Assembly: GCA_014523485.1 (NCBI GenBank)
Contig: JAATVK010000191.1
Span: forward strand, 1-5,647
Reading direction: 5' to 3'
DNA length: 5,647 nucleotides
From: Nitrososphaerales archaeon TH5894
GTDB lineage: Archaea > Thermoproteota > Nitrososphaeria > Nitrososphaerales > Nitrososphaeraceae
A program made the position numbers and the translations under genes. The notes beneath the pieces are model-generated. The model was not told the origin of the DNA. It worked only from the letters and a program-made list of their open reading frames with translations, and did not search any database. Below, piece after piece: positions 1 to 4,901 of the stretch (its first letter is position 1; the number at the start of each line of letters is the position of its first letter).

Positions 1-26
1 AATTGTAAGAATTAAATTAATAGTAC

Positions 27-257
27 CTAAAATGCTCTATAAATTACCTTTTCCCCAAAATATTCTTCATAAGAATCCCTATGTATATGCCAAAGAGTTA
101 TTATAAAATCATCTTTATTAGGAATTTTAATATTAGATGAATTATATTCCGCATTGAAAGTTTTATTATTTGAATTTAGTTTAATTTTGTATTGAGTATA
201 GAATTTTGAAATATATCAATAAATAGAAAATCCGTATAGAGATGCAAAAATAAGAGT
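27..257 (-). pseudogene. Decayed coding remnant, C-terminal part readable
   Basis: Read on the minus strand, 62 codons are open from just after an in-frame TGA (216-218) to a TAG (27-29). The readable protein ends with a composition typical of real coding sequence: IPNKDDFIITLWHIHRDSYE followed by EYFGEKVIYRAF. Upstream of the TGA the same frame encodes a short hydrophobic stretch (LIFASLYGFSIY) back to a TAG at 258-260. No ATG, GTG or TTG lies in frame in the open part, so it cannot be translated as it stands. I infer the end of a small, possibly membrane-anchored protein gene broken by stop codons. I do not recognise the family. A sequencing error or an unusual start further upstream is an alternative. 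Confidence 0.35.
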
Positions 258-339
258 CTAATGTTATGGTTATGTGAATAATATAAAAGATTTACTTTAA
301 TATAACGATGATATAGAGAGCATCTATCTGTGTTTATTT

Positions 340-720
340 TTAGATATTCATTATAGAAGTTAATTTTCTAAGTAGGTCTTCCATTTCGACGGGCTTTTGA
401 ATAAAGTAGTCTTCATTGATTGTTTTACCCAATGCCAATCGTATTTTTCTAAATTCTTCATTGAATGTTGCAATTACAGTTAAAAAACATATTTTTACTT
501 TAGGGTCTTTTTCTCTTATTTTAAGATATAATTCGAATCCATCCATGGTTGGCATCTTTATATCAAGAATTACCAAATCATAAAAATCGACTTTGTAATA
601 ATTCAATGCTAAAATAGGGTCATTAAAACTATCCGCTTTAAATCCATTGTCTTCTATAATTTTCTTTATTGTATAAGTTATGTCGGGTTCATCATCTACT
701 AGTAAAATCTTTTTAGTCAT
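340..720 (-). CDS. Single-domain response regulator (CheY-like receiver)
   Basis: This 126-residue protein is one complete receiver (REC) domain with nothing after it. All expected sites are visible: the acidic pair D9-D10 for Mg2+ binding, phospho-acceptor D53 in LVILDIKMPTMDG, the switch Thr at T81 and the conserved K109-P110. It should therefore be a working phospho-acceptor in the cytoplasm, receiving phosphate from a histidine kinase encoded elsewhere. It has no DNA-binding or enzymatic output domain, so output must be by protein contact or as a phosphorelay intermediate. The ATG start places I5-V8 as the first beta strand, which is normal. There is no Shine-Dalgarno sequence; an AT-rich TATA-like box lies about 35-40 bp upstream. 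It is transcribed in the same direction as the two other receiver genes but separated from them by about 700 bp, so it is unlikely to share their transcript. Confidence 0.93.
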   Translation of the reverse strand: MTKKILLVDDEPDITYTIKKIIEDNGFKADSFNDPILALNYYKVDFYDLVILDIKMPTMDGFELYLKIREKDPKVKICFLTVIATFNEEFRKIRLALGKTINEDYFIQKPVEMEDLLRKLTSIMNI

Positions 721-752
721 TGTTTAACATCATTTTCCATTAATTGCCTTTC

Positions 753-763
753 TTATATTATAA
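753..763 (-). promoter_or_regulatory. Probable TATA box of the first receiver gene
   Basis: Read on the minus strand this is a TATAATATAAG-type box. An archaeal start site about 25 bp downstream would give a leader of roughly 10 nt before the ATG at 720. The background is so AT-rich that chance is a real alternative. Confidence 0.35.
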
Positions 764-780
764 TTATATTAGCATAATAG

Positions 781-891
781 TATTAAAAGATTGAATAGTT
801 AAGTCCTAAATTTTTTACCAGTCTGGAGTGGATTCGTCCATGTAGTAGGGTTCTACTACATAGTATTTAGCTTTTATTATTGGAGACTTAT
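781..891 (+). ncRNA. Element A: candidate small RNA with two adjacent hairpins
   Basis: The block holds, in order: TATTAAA (781-787), a possible TATA box; GTCTGGAGT (821-829); a hairpin TGGA-TTCG-TCCA (829-840) with a UUCG-type tetraloop; a perfect 9-bp hairpin ATGTAGTAG-GGTT-CTACTACAT (840-861); and a T-rich block GTATTTAGCTTTTATTATT (863-881), then ACTTAT (886-891). GTCTGGAGT, the 19-nt T-rich block, the ACTTAT at the same spacing and the upstream TATTAAA all recur in element B (2721-2847). The sequence between them differs but again folds into two hairpins. I infer a short transcript of about 70-80 nt that ends in the T-rich block, which would serve as an archaeal terminator. A DNA repeat or a paired terminator element is an alternative. 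Confidence 0.4.
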
Positions 892-1093
892 TTTAAAAAA
901 TAGTTCTTAATATAGAATTACTAAAAAAAATAAACGTTCTACATAATATCTACATATAGTATAAAAAGATTAAATTCTTTTACTTTTATAAAATAAGAAA
1001 TTTAACATTAAATTATGTTTTCAAGTAAACTACTTATGAGCTAATAATAAAAGAGACATAGGATTTTTGTTGTGGTTTTACTTGATTATTGTT
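892..1093. other. Intergenic stretch with no recognised content
   Basis: This AT-rich stretch lies between element A and the GC-rich foldable segment. I see no open frame with protein-like composition on either strand. An AATAATAAAAG run at 1043-1053 could be a TATA box for a plus-strand transcript through the following segment, but its distance makes this weak. Confidence 0.4.
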
Positions 1094-1214
1094 TTACCTT
1101 CTGCAGGTAAGAGGCTTATTTCGGCCAGTCCCGTATTTGGCCTTTCCTCTCTACCATAATAGTGTCTCGGTGAACGGGACCGAAACCCGGTACACCATTT
1201 GCTGCAGAAGGTAA
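1094..1214. ncRNA. Candidate structured RNA, GC-rich, closed by a 13-bp stem
   Basis: About 50% G+C (60 of 121 bases) in a background near 30%. The ends are perfect inverted repeats: TTACCTTCTGCAG (1094-1106) and CTGCAGAAGGTAA (1202-1214). Inside are two arms. The first pairs GGTAAGAGG (1106-1114) with CCTCT and TACC (1146-1150, 1152-1155, one bulged C), capped by GGCCA/TGGCC (1123-1127, 1138-1142). The second pairs GGTG/CACC (1169-1172, 1193-1196), with ACGGG against CCCGGT inside. The loop of arm one, GTCCCGT (1128-1134), is exactly complementary to ACGGGAC (1174-1180) in arm two, so a loop-loop or alternative pairing is possible. The strand is undecided: T-rich sequence follows the plus end, while CTTTTAAAG at 1231-1239 could be a minus-strand TATA box. 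It matches no RNA family I know; I looked for and did not find 5S rRNA, SRP, RNase P or hammerhead signatures. Confidence 0.45.
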
Positions 1215-1252
1215 TATATAATTAATTTCTTTCTTTAAAAGAATTTATGATG

Positions 1253-1326
1253 TAAAAAGCCATAGCCATCATAGTAGGAGCCAGTGACAAGATATTCCAG
1301 AGTTCTATGGAATAACGGACTTTTTA
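1253..1326. other. Possible stem-loop region
   Basis: TAAAAAG (1253-1259) can pair with CTTTTTA (1320-1326), enclosing a hairpin ATTCCA/TGGAAT (1294-1299, 1308-1313). The total of 74 nt with a 7-bp outer stem suggests a tRNA, but the T-arm and D-arm do not form, so it is not one. The A/T outer stem could easily arise by chance. Confidence 0.15.
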
Positions 1327-1424
1327 TTTGTAGAATAAATACCCATAGTAATTCTAATATTTAATAATTCAAGATAATTTATAGGTTAAAAAAATAAGCC
1401 ATAACTCATTACTAATGATTGATT

Positions 1425-1844
1425 TCAAAGACTCATCATAGTTGTTGGTTTATTACTATTTATTTCTTGACGAGATAATAACCAATCAATCTTATTTTTC
1501 AATTCTTTCAATAATACCGGTTTATATAAAACAATTTTATCAATATCGATAATGCCTTTGCACAAATCTTCAATGTAGTTAATATCAGCAGTAGTAAAAC
1601 AAATTATTATGTTATTATCAATTTCTTTAATTTTGTGAAATAATGTAATTCCATCCATAGTGGGCATTTTCAAGTCAAGTATAATCAAATCGTGACTATT
1701 CTGTCTAAATTTATTTATTGCTTCTAAAGGGTTTGTATATGCATTTACAATATAGCCATTGTATTCTAAAAATATTTTAAAAAGATTATTGATATCTTCA
1801 TCATCATCTATTATAATTATTCTTTTATTATTTTTAGTCGACAA
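1425..1844 (-). CDS. Single-domain response regulator (CheY-like receiver)
   Basis: A 139-residue receiver domain with a short tail. Key residues are present: D13-D14 (with D15) in the acidic pocket, phospho-acceptor D57 in LIILDLKMPTMDG, T85 (or T84) at the switch position and K108-P109. The last 20 or so residues, including SRQEINSNKPTTMMSL, lie beyond the receiver fold and look disordered; they are too short for an output domain. The start must be TTG at 1842-1844: the only other in-frame codons before the upstream stop are non-start codons, and the first beta strand begins at residue 8. A TATA-like run lies 27-38 bp upstream, consistent with a nearly leaderless mRNA. It is most like the first receiver gene around the phosphorylation site (shared KMPTMDG). 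It likely accepts phosphate from a kinase encoded elsewhere. Confidence 0.92.
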   Translation of the reverse strand: MSTKNNKRIIIIDDDEDINNLFKIFLEYNGYIVNAYTNPLEAINKFRQNSHDLIILDLKMPTMDGITLFHKIKEIDNNIIICFTTADINYIEDLCKGIIDIDKIVLYKPVLLKELKNKIDWLLSRQEINSNKPTTMMSL

Positions 1845-1870
1845 TAAGCATACTTCTCTAATTTACTATT

Positions 1871-1882
1871 CAATATACTATA
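1871..1882 (-). promoter_or_regulatory. Probable TATA box of the second receiver gene
   Basis: TATAGTATATTG read on the minus strand. Its centre is about 32 bp from the TTG start at 1844, so transcription would begin a few nucleotides upstream of that codon. This supports the TTG start. Confidence 0.4.
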
Positions 1883-1968
1883 TTAGCGTTGAAGACAATA
1901 ATGATAATATTTTTATCTATCTACTACCAGTGAAAGAAAATAAACAACAATAACAATATCAATTTGCT

Positions 1969-1997
1969 AGACAGCAGAGATTCATTATTATCTGTCT
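1969..1997 (-). terminator. Possible terminator after the third receiver gene
   Basis: AGACAG (1969-1974) and CTGTCT (1992-1997) form a 6-bp stem about 35 nt beyond the stop of the minus-strand receiver gene. Continuing on the minus strand, the sequence becomes T-rich (complement of 1920-1965). Archaeal termination depends mainly on T-rich tracts, so the stem itself may not matter. Confidence 0.25.
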
Positions 1998-2029
1998 TAC
2001 TGATTATCCAACTATTACAACTATATTGT

Positions 2030-2449
2030 TTAGTTCAACGTAAGTTTTTTTACTTCATCCATTAAATTTTCTAAATGTATAGGTTTTTCAATTATTTTAT
2101 CAATTTTTAAAATCTTTAATATATCATCGACATTTAAATCACTTTTAATAAATGCACTAATGAGCATAATTTTTATTTTGTAATCAGTATCTTTTTCTCT
2201 TATCTTCTTTATCAAATCTATTCCAGACATTTGAGGCATTTTATAATCTGTAATAATAAGAGAACAATTAGAAATATTACTAGTATTAATATAATTTAAG
2301 GCATCAACGGGATTGTTAAATGGAATTGTTTCATAGCCAAATTTCTGTAGGCAATCACAAAAAAGATTTAGGATATCATTCTCATCATCAACTAATAATA
2401 TACTACTAGTATGATTAGTATTATTAGTTAAATGAGAAAGGAGCTCCAC
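2030..2449 (-). CDS. Single-domain response regulator (CheY-like receiver)
   Basis: 139 residues forming one receiver domain. Visible sites are D21-D22 (acidic pair), phospho-acceptor D68 in LIITDYKMPQMSG, S98 replacing the switch threonine (a common allowed substitution) and K122-P123. It differs from the other two receivers at the acceptor site (MSG in place of MDG), so it is not a recent tandem copy. The only in-frame start is GTG at 2447-2449, which puts about 15 extra residues rich in Asn, Thr and Ser before the first beta strand. That extra segment is encoded within an 11-bp inverted repeat (2390-2400 and 2419-2429), so the N-terminus is uncertain. No Shine-Dalgarno is visible; a TTTAATAGG box lies 20-30 bp upstream. 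No output domain and no adjacent kinase. Confidence 0.9.
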   Translation of the reverse strand: MELLSHLTNNTNHTSSILLVDDENDILNLFCDCLQKFGYETIPFNNPVDALNYINTSNISNCSLIITDYKMPQMSGIDLIKKIREKDTDYKIKIMLISAFIKSDLNVDDILKILKIDKIIEKPIHLENLMDEVKKLTLN

Positions 2450-2665
2450 AACTTATTATTGGTGCTGTACCTATTAAACAAGCTGTATTTAAATCCAATT
2501 AGTGGTTATAACAGATGACTTTTACCTTTTAGATTCACAAATTGCAAAAGAGATAAAAACTGGTTATATCCTCAAATGATACAAGCAATCAAAGAAAAGA
2601 TTAAAGATTCTATTACTCTTGTATTTTCTCCTACAAAATTGTCAAATTTAGTGAATTATGGATAA
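2428..2665 (+). pseudogene. Frame-broken coding remnant of unknown family
   Basis: Protein-like sequence continues on the plus strand through three frames. The first (2428-2499) includes APQLIIGAVPIKQAVFKSN and ends in TAG. The second (2502-2576) includes VVITDDFYLLDSQIAKEIKT and ends in TGA. The third (2576-2665) includes QAIKEKIKDSITLVFSPTKL and ends in TAA. Each fragment has ordinary codon and residue composition, and the fragments follow one another without gaps, as expected of one gene that has lost frame twice. Its 5' part overlaps the start of the minus-strand receiver gene by about 20 bases. I do not recognise the family. Three unrelated chance fragments are the alternative. Confidence 0.4.
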
Positions 2666-2720
2666 TCATGAGAAAGGATGAATAGATAAACTCATGTCAA
2701 AGGACTAATTTTACTATTAC

Positions 2721-2847
2721 TATTAAATATAGTGAACCCGAGAAAACTACGGGCCCGTCTGGAGTAATACCGATAGCGGTTCTAAAAAGGGAGTCCAATG
2801 TAGAGATAGTAGAATCTTGTATTTAGCTTTTATTATTAGTAACTTAT
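2721..2847 (+). ncRNA. Element B: second copy of candidate small RNA
   Basis: In order: TATTAAA (2721-2727), a possible TATA box; CCCG/CGGG (2737-2740, 2750-2753); GTCTGGAGT (2757-2765); a hairpin ACCG-ATAG-CGGT (2769-2780); a second possible stem GGTTCTA (2778-2784) with TAGAATC (2810-2816), 7 pairs including one G-U; and the T-rich block GTATTTAGCTTTTATTATT (2819-2837), then ACTTAT (2842-2847). From TATTAAA to GTCTGGAGT is 36 nt here and 40 nt in element A, placing a predicted start a few bases before GTCTGGAGT in both. The block-to-block distance is 62 nt here and 42 nt in A, so the middle differs by a 20-nt length change. The two hairpins overlap and cannot both form fully. Confidence 0.4.
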
Positions 2848-3013
2848 CGAATTATATAAAAAATACAATAAAAATTGTTATTGCAGGATTTATCAAGTCA
2901 AACAAATTTTCATTATTGTACCAAAATAATATTGATATTTTTTTTGCTAATTGAGTGAAGTTTAGTTAACGATATTCTTATCTATTTCTCTTTTGTATTT
3001 ATTTTATTACATA

Positions 3014-3178
3014 ATGCCAATAGTAACAGTATCGATGTATAGTGGTAGAACGCAGAGAGTCGCAGAAGCAATAACGGAAGATATAGCTAAGATATTAAAC
3101 ATAAAGAAAGAAGAAGTAATTATAGTATTTCAAGAAGCTCCCCATGGAAATTGGTATTCTTCGAGTATTCGCCTATAA
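3014..3178 (+). CDS. Short 4-oxalocrotonate tautomerase family protein
   Basis: 54 codons beginning ATG-CCA, so that removal of Met exposes Pro-1, the catalytic base of this family. The sequence PIVTVSMYSGRTQ matches the family's first strand and conserved Gly-Arg, followed by a helix (RVAEAITEDIAKILNI) and the second strand EEVIIVFQEAPHGNW. The ATG at 3014 is chosen over an upstream TTG in the same frame because only it gives the N-terminal proline. Family members are usually about 60-62 residues and end in a Gly-rich hairpin that packs against neighbours in the hexamer. Here the end is YSSSIRL, some 8-9 residues shorter and lacking the Gly motif. The reaction would be keto-enol tautomerisation; the physiological substrate cannot be told from sequence. 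It stands alone, with no obvious pathway genes beside it. Confidence 0.8.
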   Translation: MPIVTVSMYSGRTQRVAEAITEDIAKILNIKKEEVIIVFQEAPHGNWYSSSIRL

Positions 3179-3476
3179 TATTACTATATTTCTTATGTAG
3201 ATGATAATTGTAACAAACCCATTTAAATTAGAAAAATAATAAATCTATATATTAAATGTTAGAGAATAACAATTATTAATTTAGTTATTAACAACTAATT
3301 TAACTTTCTCTAAAGGTTTTATTTTGATTGTTTTGATGATGTATCTAGTTTACATCTTATATCTTGATATCTAATGCTAAAAAAGAATCACTTTAGAGAG
3401 ATGATTAACAACTAGAGAATGTTAGTTATCTTTAATCACTTTAATCGCATTATCCATTCTATTTGGTAGTGCAAAC
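3179..3476. repeat. Intergenic stretch with repeated ATTAACAACTA words
   Basis: No gene is visible. ATTAACAACTA occurs twice (3287-3297 and 3404-3414), and TAGAGAAT also occurs twice nearby (3260-3267, 3413-3420). The first copy of ATTAACAACTA lies in a 6-bp inverted repeat TTAGTT/AACTAA. These could be regulator sites upstream of the secreted-protein gene, but such AT-rich words can recur by chance. Confidence 0.25.
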
Positions 3477-3484
3477 TTATAAAG
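3477..3484 (+). promoter_or_regulatory. TATA box of the secreted-protein gene
   Basis: TTATAAAG is a near-consensus archaeal TATA box. Its centre is about 24-25 bp from the ATG at 3505, the spacing expected when transcription starts at or next to the start codon (leaderless mRNA). This fixes the ATG at 3505 as the start in preference to the upstream in-frame TTG at 3463, which lies before the box. Confidence 0.65.
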
Positions 3485-3504
3485 GAATATTTGATGTTAT
3501 TCTT

Positions 3505-4089
3505 ATGATACAAATTGATACTAAATCAATTATTTTAATTAAAACAACTATGGTGACAATTCTAACTTTGACATTACCAAGTCTGAGCATTGATGGATTT
3601 AGTCAAACTCTACAGAGCCCAGATTTGCAATCTAATTCTAACATAGATAAAAGTGAAATAATGAATAACACTCAAGCTGAACTTTCTACAAAAATTCAAC
3701 TAGTACCACATGAAAACGAATATCTTGATGATTATTACCAAGTTTTTGACTTTGCATTTGTGCTTAGTAATTCGAGTCAATTATGTCCTTCTGGTAATTG
3801 TGAGTATGAACTTGAAGGTGGAACTATGCAAGCCGAAAGAATTTCAGGTGAAAGATCGTTAGCAGGAAGAATAACCATTGACACAGGAGATTCCAAAAAT
3901 ATGATGGAATTGCGTGCTTCTTGGAAGACAGTGGACGAGTTTGAGAAAAATGGTGAAAATGTTAAAGTCATAGAAGGGAGATTAGACTTGGGAACAAGTC
4001 AATTTAATCCAGAAAACAAATACCAAATTAATGGCACACTTACAAAACAGGGTGAGAATTACCTATTAGAAGTAAAAGGAATAAAGTAA
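3505..4089 (+). CDS. Secreted or membrane-anchored protein of unknown function
   Basis: 194 residues. The N-terminus has lysines at 7 and 13 followed by a hydrophobic run from M16 to about residue 29 (MVTILTLTLPSLS), then FSQ and a long polar linker rich in Ser, Asn and Gln. This fits a signal peptide or N-terminal anchor and an extracytoplasmic domain. The domain (about residue 60 on) contains alternating strand-like segments, a close Cys pair C94/C99 in CPSGNC that could form a disulfide, and ends in LLEVKGIK, suggesting an all-beta fold. There are no metal or catalytic motifs I can name. It is likely transcribed alone: about 290 non-coding bases precede its promoter and non-coding DNA follows. 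Composition is more balanced than in its surroundings, indicating a maintained gene. A cell-surface role is inference only. Confidence 0.75.
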   Translation: MIQIDTKSIILIKTTMVTILTLTLPSLSIDGFSQTLQSPDLQSNSNIDKSEIMNNTQAELSTKIQLVPHENEYLDDYYQVFDFAFVLSNSSQLCPSGNCEYELEGGTMQAERISGERSLAGRITIDTGDSKNMMELRASWKTVDEFEKNGENVKVIEGRLDLGTSQFNPENKYQINGTLTKQGENYLLEVKGIK

Positions 4090-4207
4090 TTAATTTTATC
4101 ATTTTTAGATGCACAATCGTAGTATCAACAGTAAGCTATGGCATGTTTTCATCTTTCATAATTTCATCTTTTTTATTTTATCAGTCGTAGAATTCAACTA
4201 ATACTAT

Positions 4208-4230
4208 CTTGTAATTGCTTTTATTATTAG
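4208..4230 (+). repeat. Element C: partial copy of the A/B 3' block
   Basis: The run CTTGTAATT followed by GCTTTTATTATTAG matches element B at 2816-2839 with one base missing and one changed. The GTCTGGAGT block and the hairpins are absent upstream. It may be a remnant of the family or an independent T-rich terminator; it lies about 120 bp after the secreted-protein gene. Confidence 0.3.
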
Positions 4231-4386
4231 AAATTTAGTTTTTAATTAGTTTGAGAGTAATATTATTTCTACTCTATTGATAAGTTAATAATTTATCAAA
4301 AAAGTTAGATGCAGTAGAAAAATTAATTATATAATAAGATTAGTGAAATGAGAAATAGTTATATGATAAAAAAGAATTTAATCTCT
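4231..4386. other. Intergenic stretch with no recognised content
   Basis: AT-rich sequence. I see no credible frame or inverted repeat here. Just upstream (about 4110-4187) a short plus-strand frame encodes a hydrophobic peptide without a credible start, which I do not call as a gene. Confidence 0.35.
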
Positions 4387-4586
4387 TTAGTATTGTTTGC
4401 TTCTTAGTTTATTATCATTTATTATCTTAAAATAGACAGTATCGCCATCAAATTGTTTCACTAAACTTTTATGAATATAGAATCTATCTTTGGTCACATT
4501 GTGTTTCCTTGATATAATGTATCTCTTAAAATCTCTTGAATTTCACCAAAAGCCGTATCAATAAACAATGATTTCTAAAATGTCAT
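4387..4586 (-). pseudogene. Frame-broken remnant of a small beta-rich protein
   Basis: On the minus strand an ATG at 4584-4586 opens a frame with a TAG after three codons, then continues (FIDTAFGEIQEILRDTLYQG) to a TGA at 4494-4496. A second frame overlaps at GTG 4495-4497 and encodes VTKDRFYIHKSLVKQFDGDT plus 16 more residues (ending NDNKLRSKQY), stopping at 4387-4389. Read together they give a plausible small protein of about 65 residues. The FGEIQEI and DRFYIHKSLV...DGDTVYFKI phrases recall the short PRC-barrel-like proteins I associate with Nitrososphaerales; that resemblance is from memory and weak. One stop and one frameshift mean it is not translated whole. Alternatively the 36-residue second frame is itself a small gene starting at GTG. 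Confidence 0.45.
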
Positions 4587-4630
4587 AGACTCTTTTGTAC
4601 AACGAGTTAGTAGATGGGATCTATGACATT
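4579..4630. repeat. Perfect 11-bp inverted repeat
   Basis: AATGTCATAGA (4579-4589) and TCTATGACATT (4620-4630) are exact reverse complements separated by 30 bp. The left arm contains the ATG of the decayed minus-strand remnant. It could be an old insertion footprint, a hairpin, or a two-site operator for that gene. No target-site duplication is obvious. Confidence 0.4.
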
Positions 4631-4835
4631 AGATTAGTCTGGTTTTTAATAATTTTTATTAAAATTATTTGTAAGTAAATATTCAAAAATTTGAGATACG
4701 TTATTATTAATAGAAACAACATTCCTTTATAAAGAAATGGTCATGGGAATAATGATAATGAGAATGATAATATAAAAGACTCAAGATTATGCCTTTTCCT
4801 GACTCAACTATAATGTCTATTTCTTGACTTTATCT
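4631..4835. other. Intergenic stretch with no recognised gene
   Basis: AT-rich. It contains a short hexamer-like run (AATGAT/AATGAG, 4751-4771), whose complement encodes a His-rich peptide with no start codon. Nothing else supports a gene here. Confidence 0.35.
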
Positions 4836-4862
4836 TAGATAAATCATTAAATGATTAATCTA
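4836..4862. promoter_or_regulatory. 27-bp near-perfect palindrome upstream of radical SAM gene
   Basis: TAGAT-a-AATCATT-a-AATGATT-a-ATCTA: 12 of 13 positions in each arm are complementary around a single central base. This is the form expected of a dimeric regulator's operator. It lies about 66 bp upstream of the start codon. The sequence differs from the second palindrome. Confidence 0.4.
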
Positions 4863-4901
4863 GACAGAATTTACTAACTATAATTTACAAACATGTTTAT
4901 C

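Noticed and set aside
1094..1214. 5S rRNA, SRP RNA, RNase P RNA or hammerhead ribozyme
   Set aside because: The length and terminal stem resemble 5S rRNA, but its conserved loop C sequence is absent. The GAGGAAAG on the minus strand recalls RNase P, but the segment is far too short. CGAAAC is present without a CUGAUGA core. The SRP helix 8 motif is missing.
1253..1326. tRNA gene
   Set aside because: 74 nt with a 7-bp outer stem fits the size, but no T-arm or D-arm pairs in the right place and the GTTCRA signature is misplaced.
1759..1953. Plus-strand 64-codon frame
   Set aside because: It lies mostly opposite the well-supported second receiver gene, and its low-complexity Ile/Ser/Leu composition follows from the complementary strand.
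2993..3013. Upstream TTG start for the tautomerase
   Set aside because: It would bury the catalytic N-terminal proline that the ATG at 3014 exposes.
3463..3504. TTG start for the secreted protein, 14 codons upstream
   Set aside because: The near-consensus TATA box (3477-3484) lies inside this extension, and the ATG at 3505 gives a normal signal-peptide N-terminus.
3777..3971. Minus-strand 64-codon frame
   Set aside because: It is fully inside the secreted-protein gene on the opposite strand, with no promoter and no family resemblance.
4707..4830. Minus-strand His-rich peptide (YHSHYHYSHDH)
   Set aside because: It derives from a short AATGAT-type repeat, has no ATG or GTG start and no promoter.
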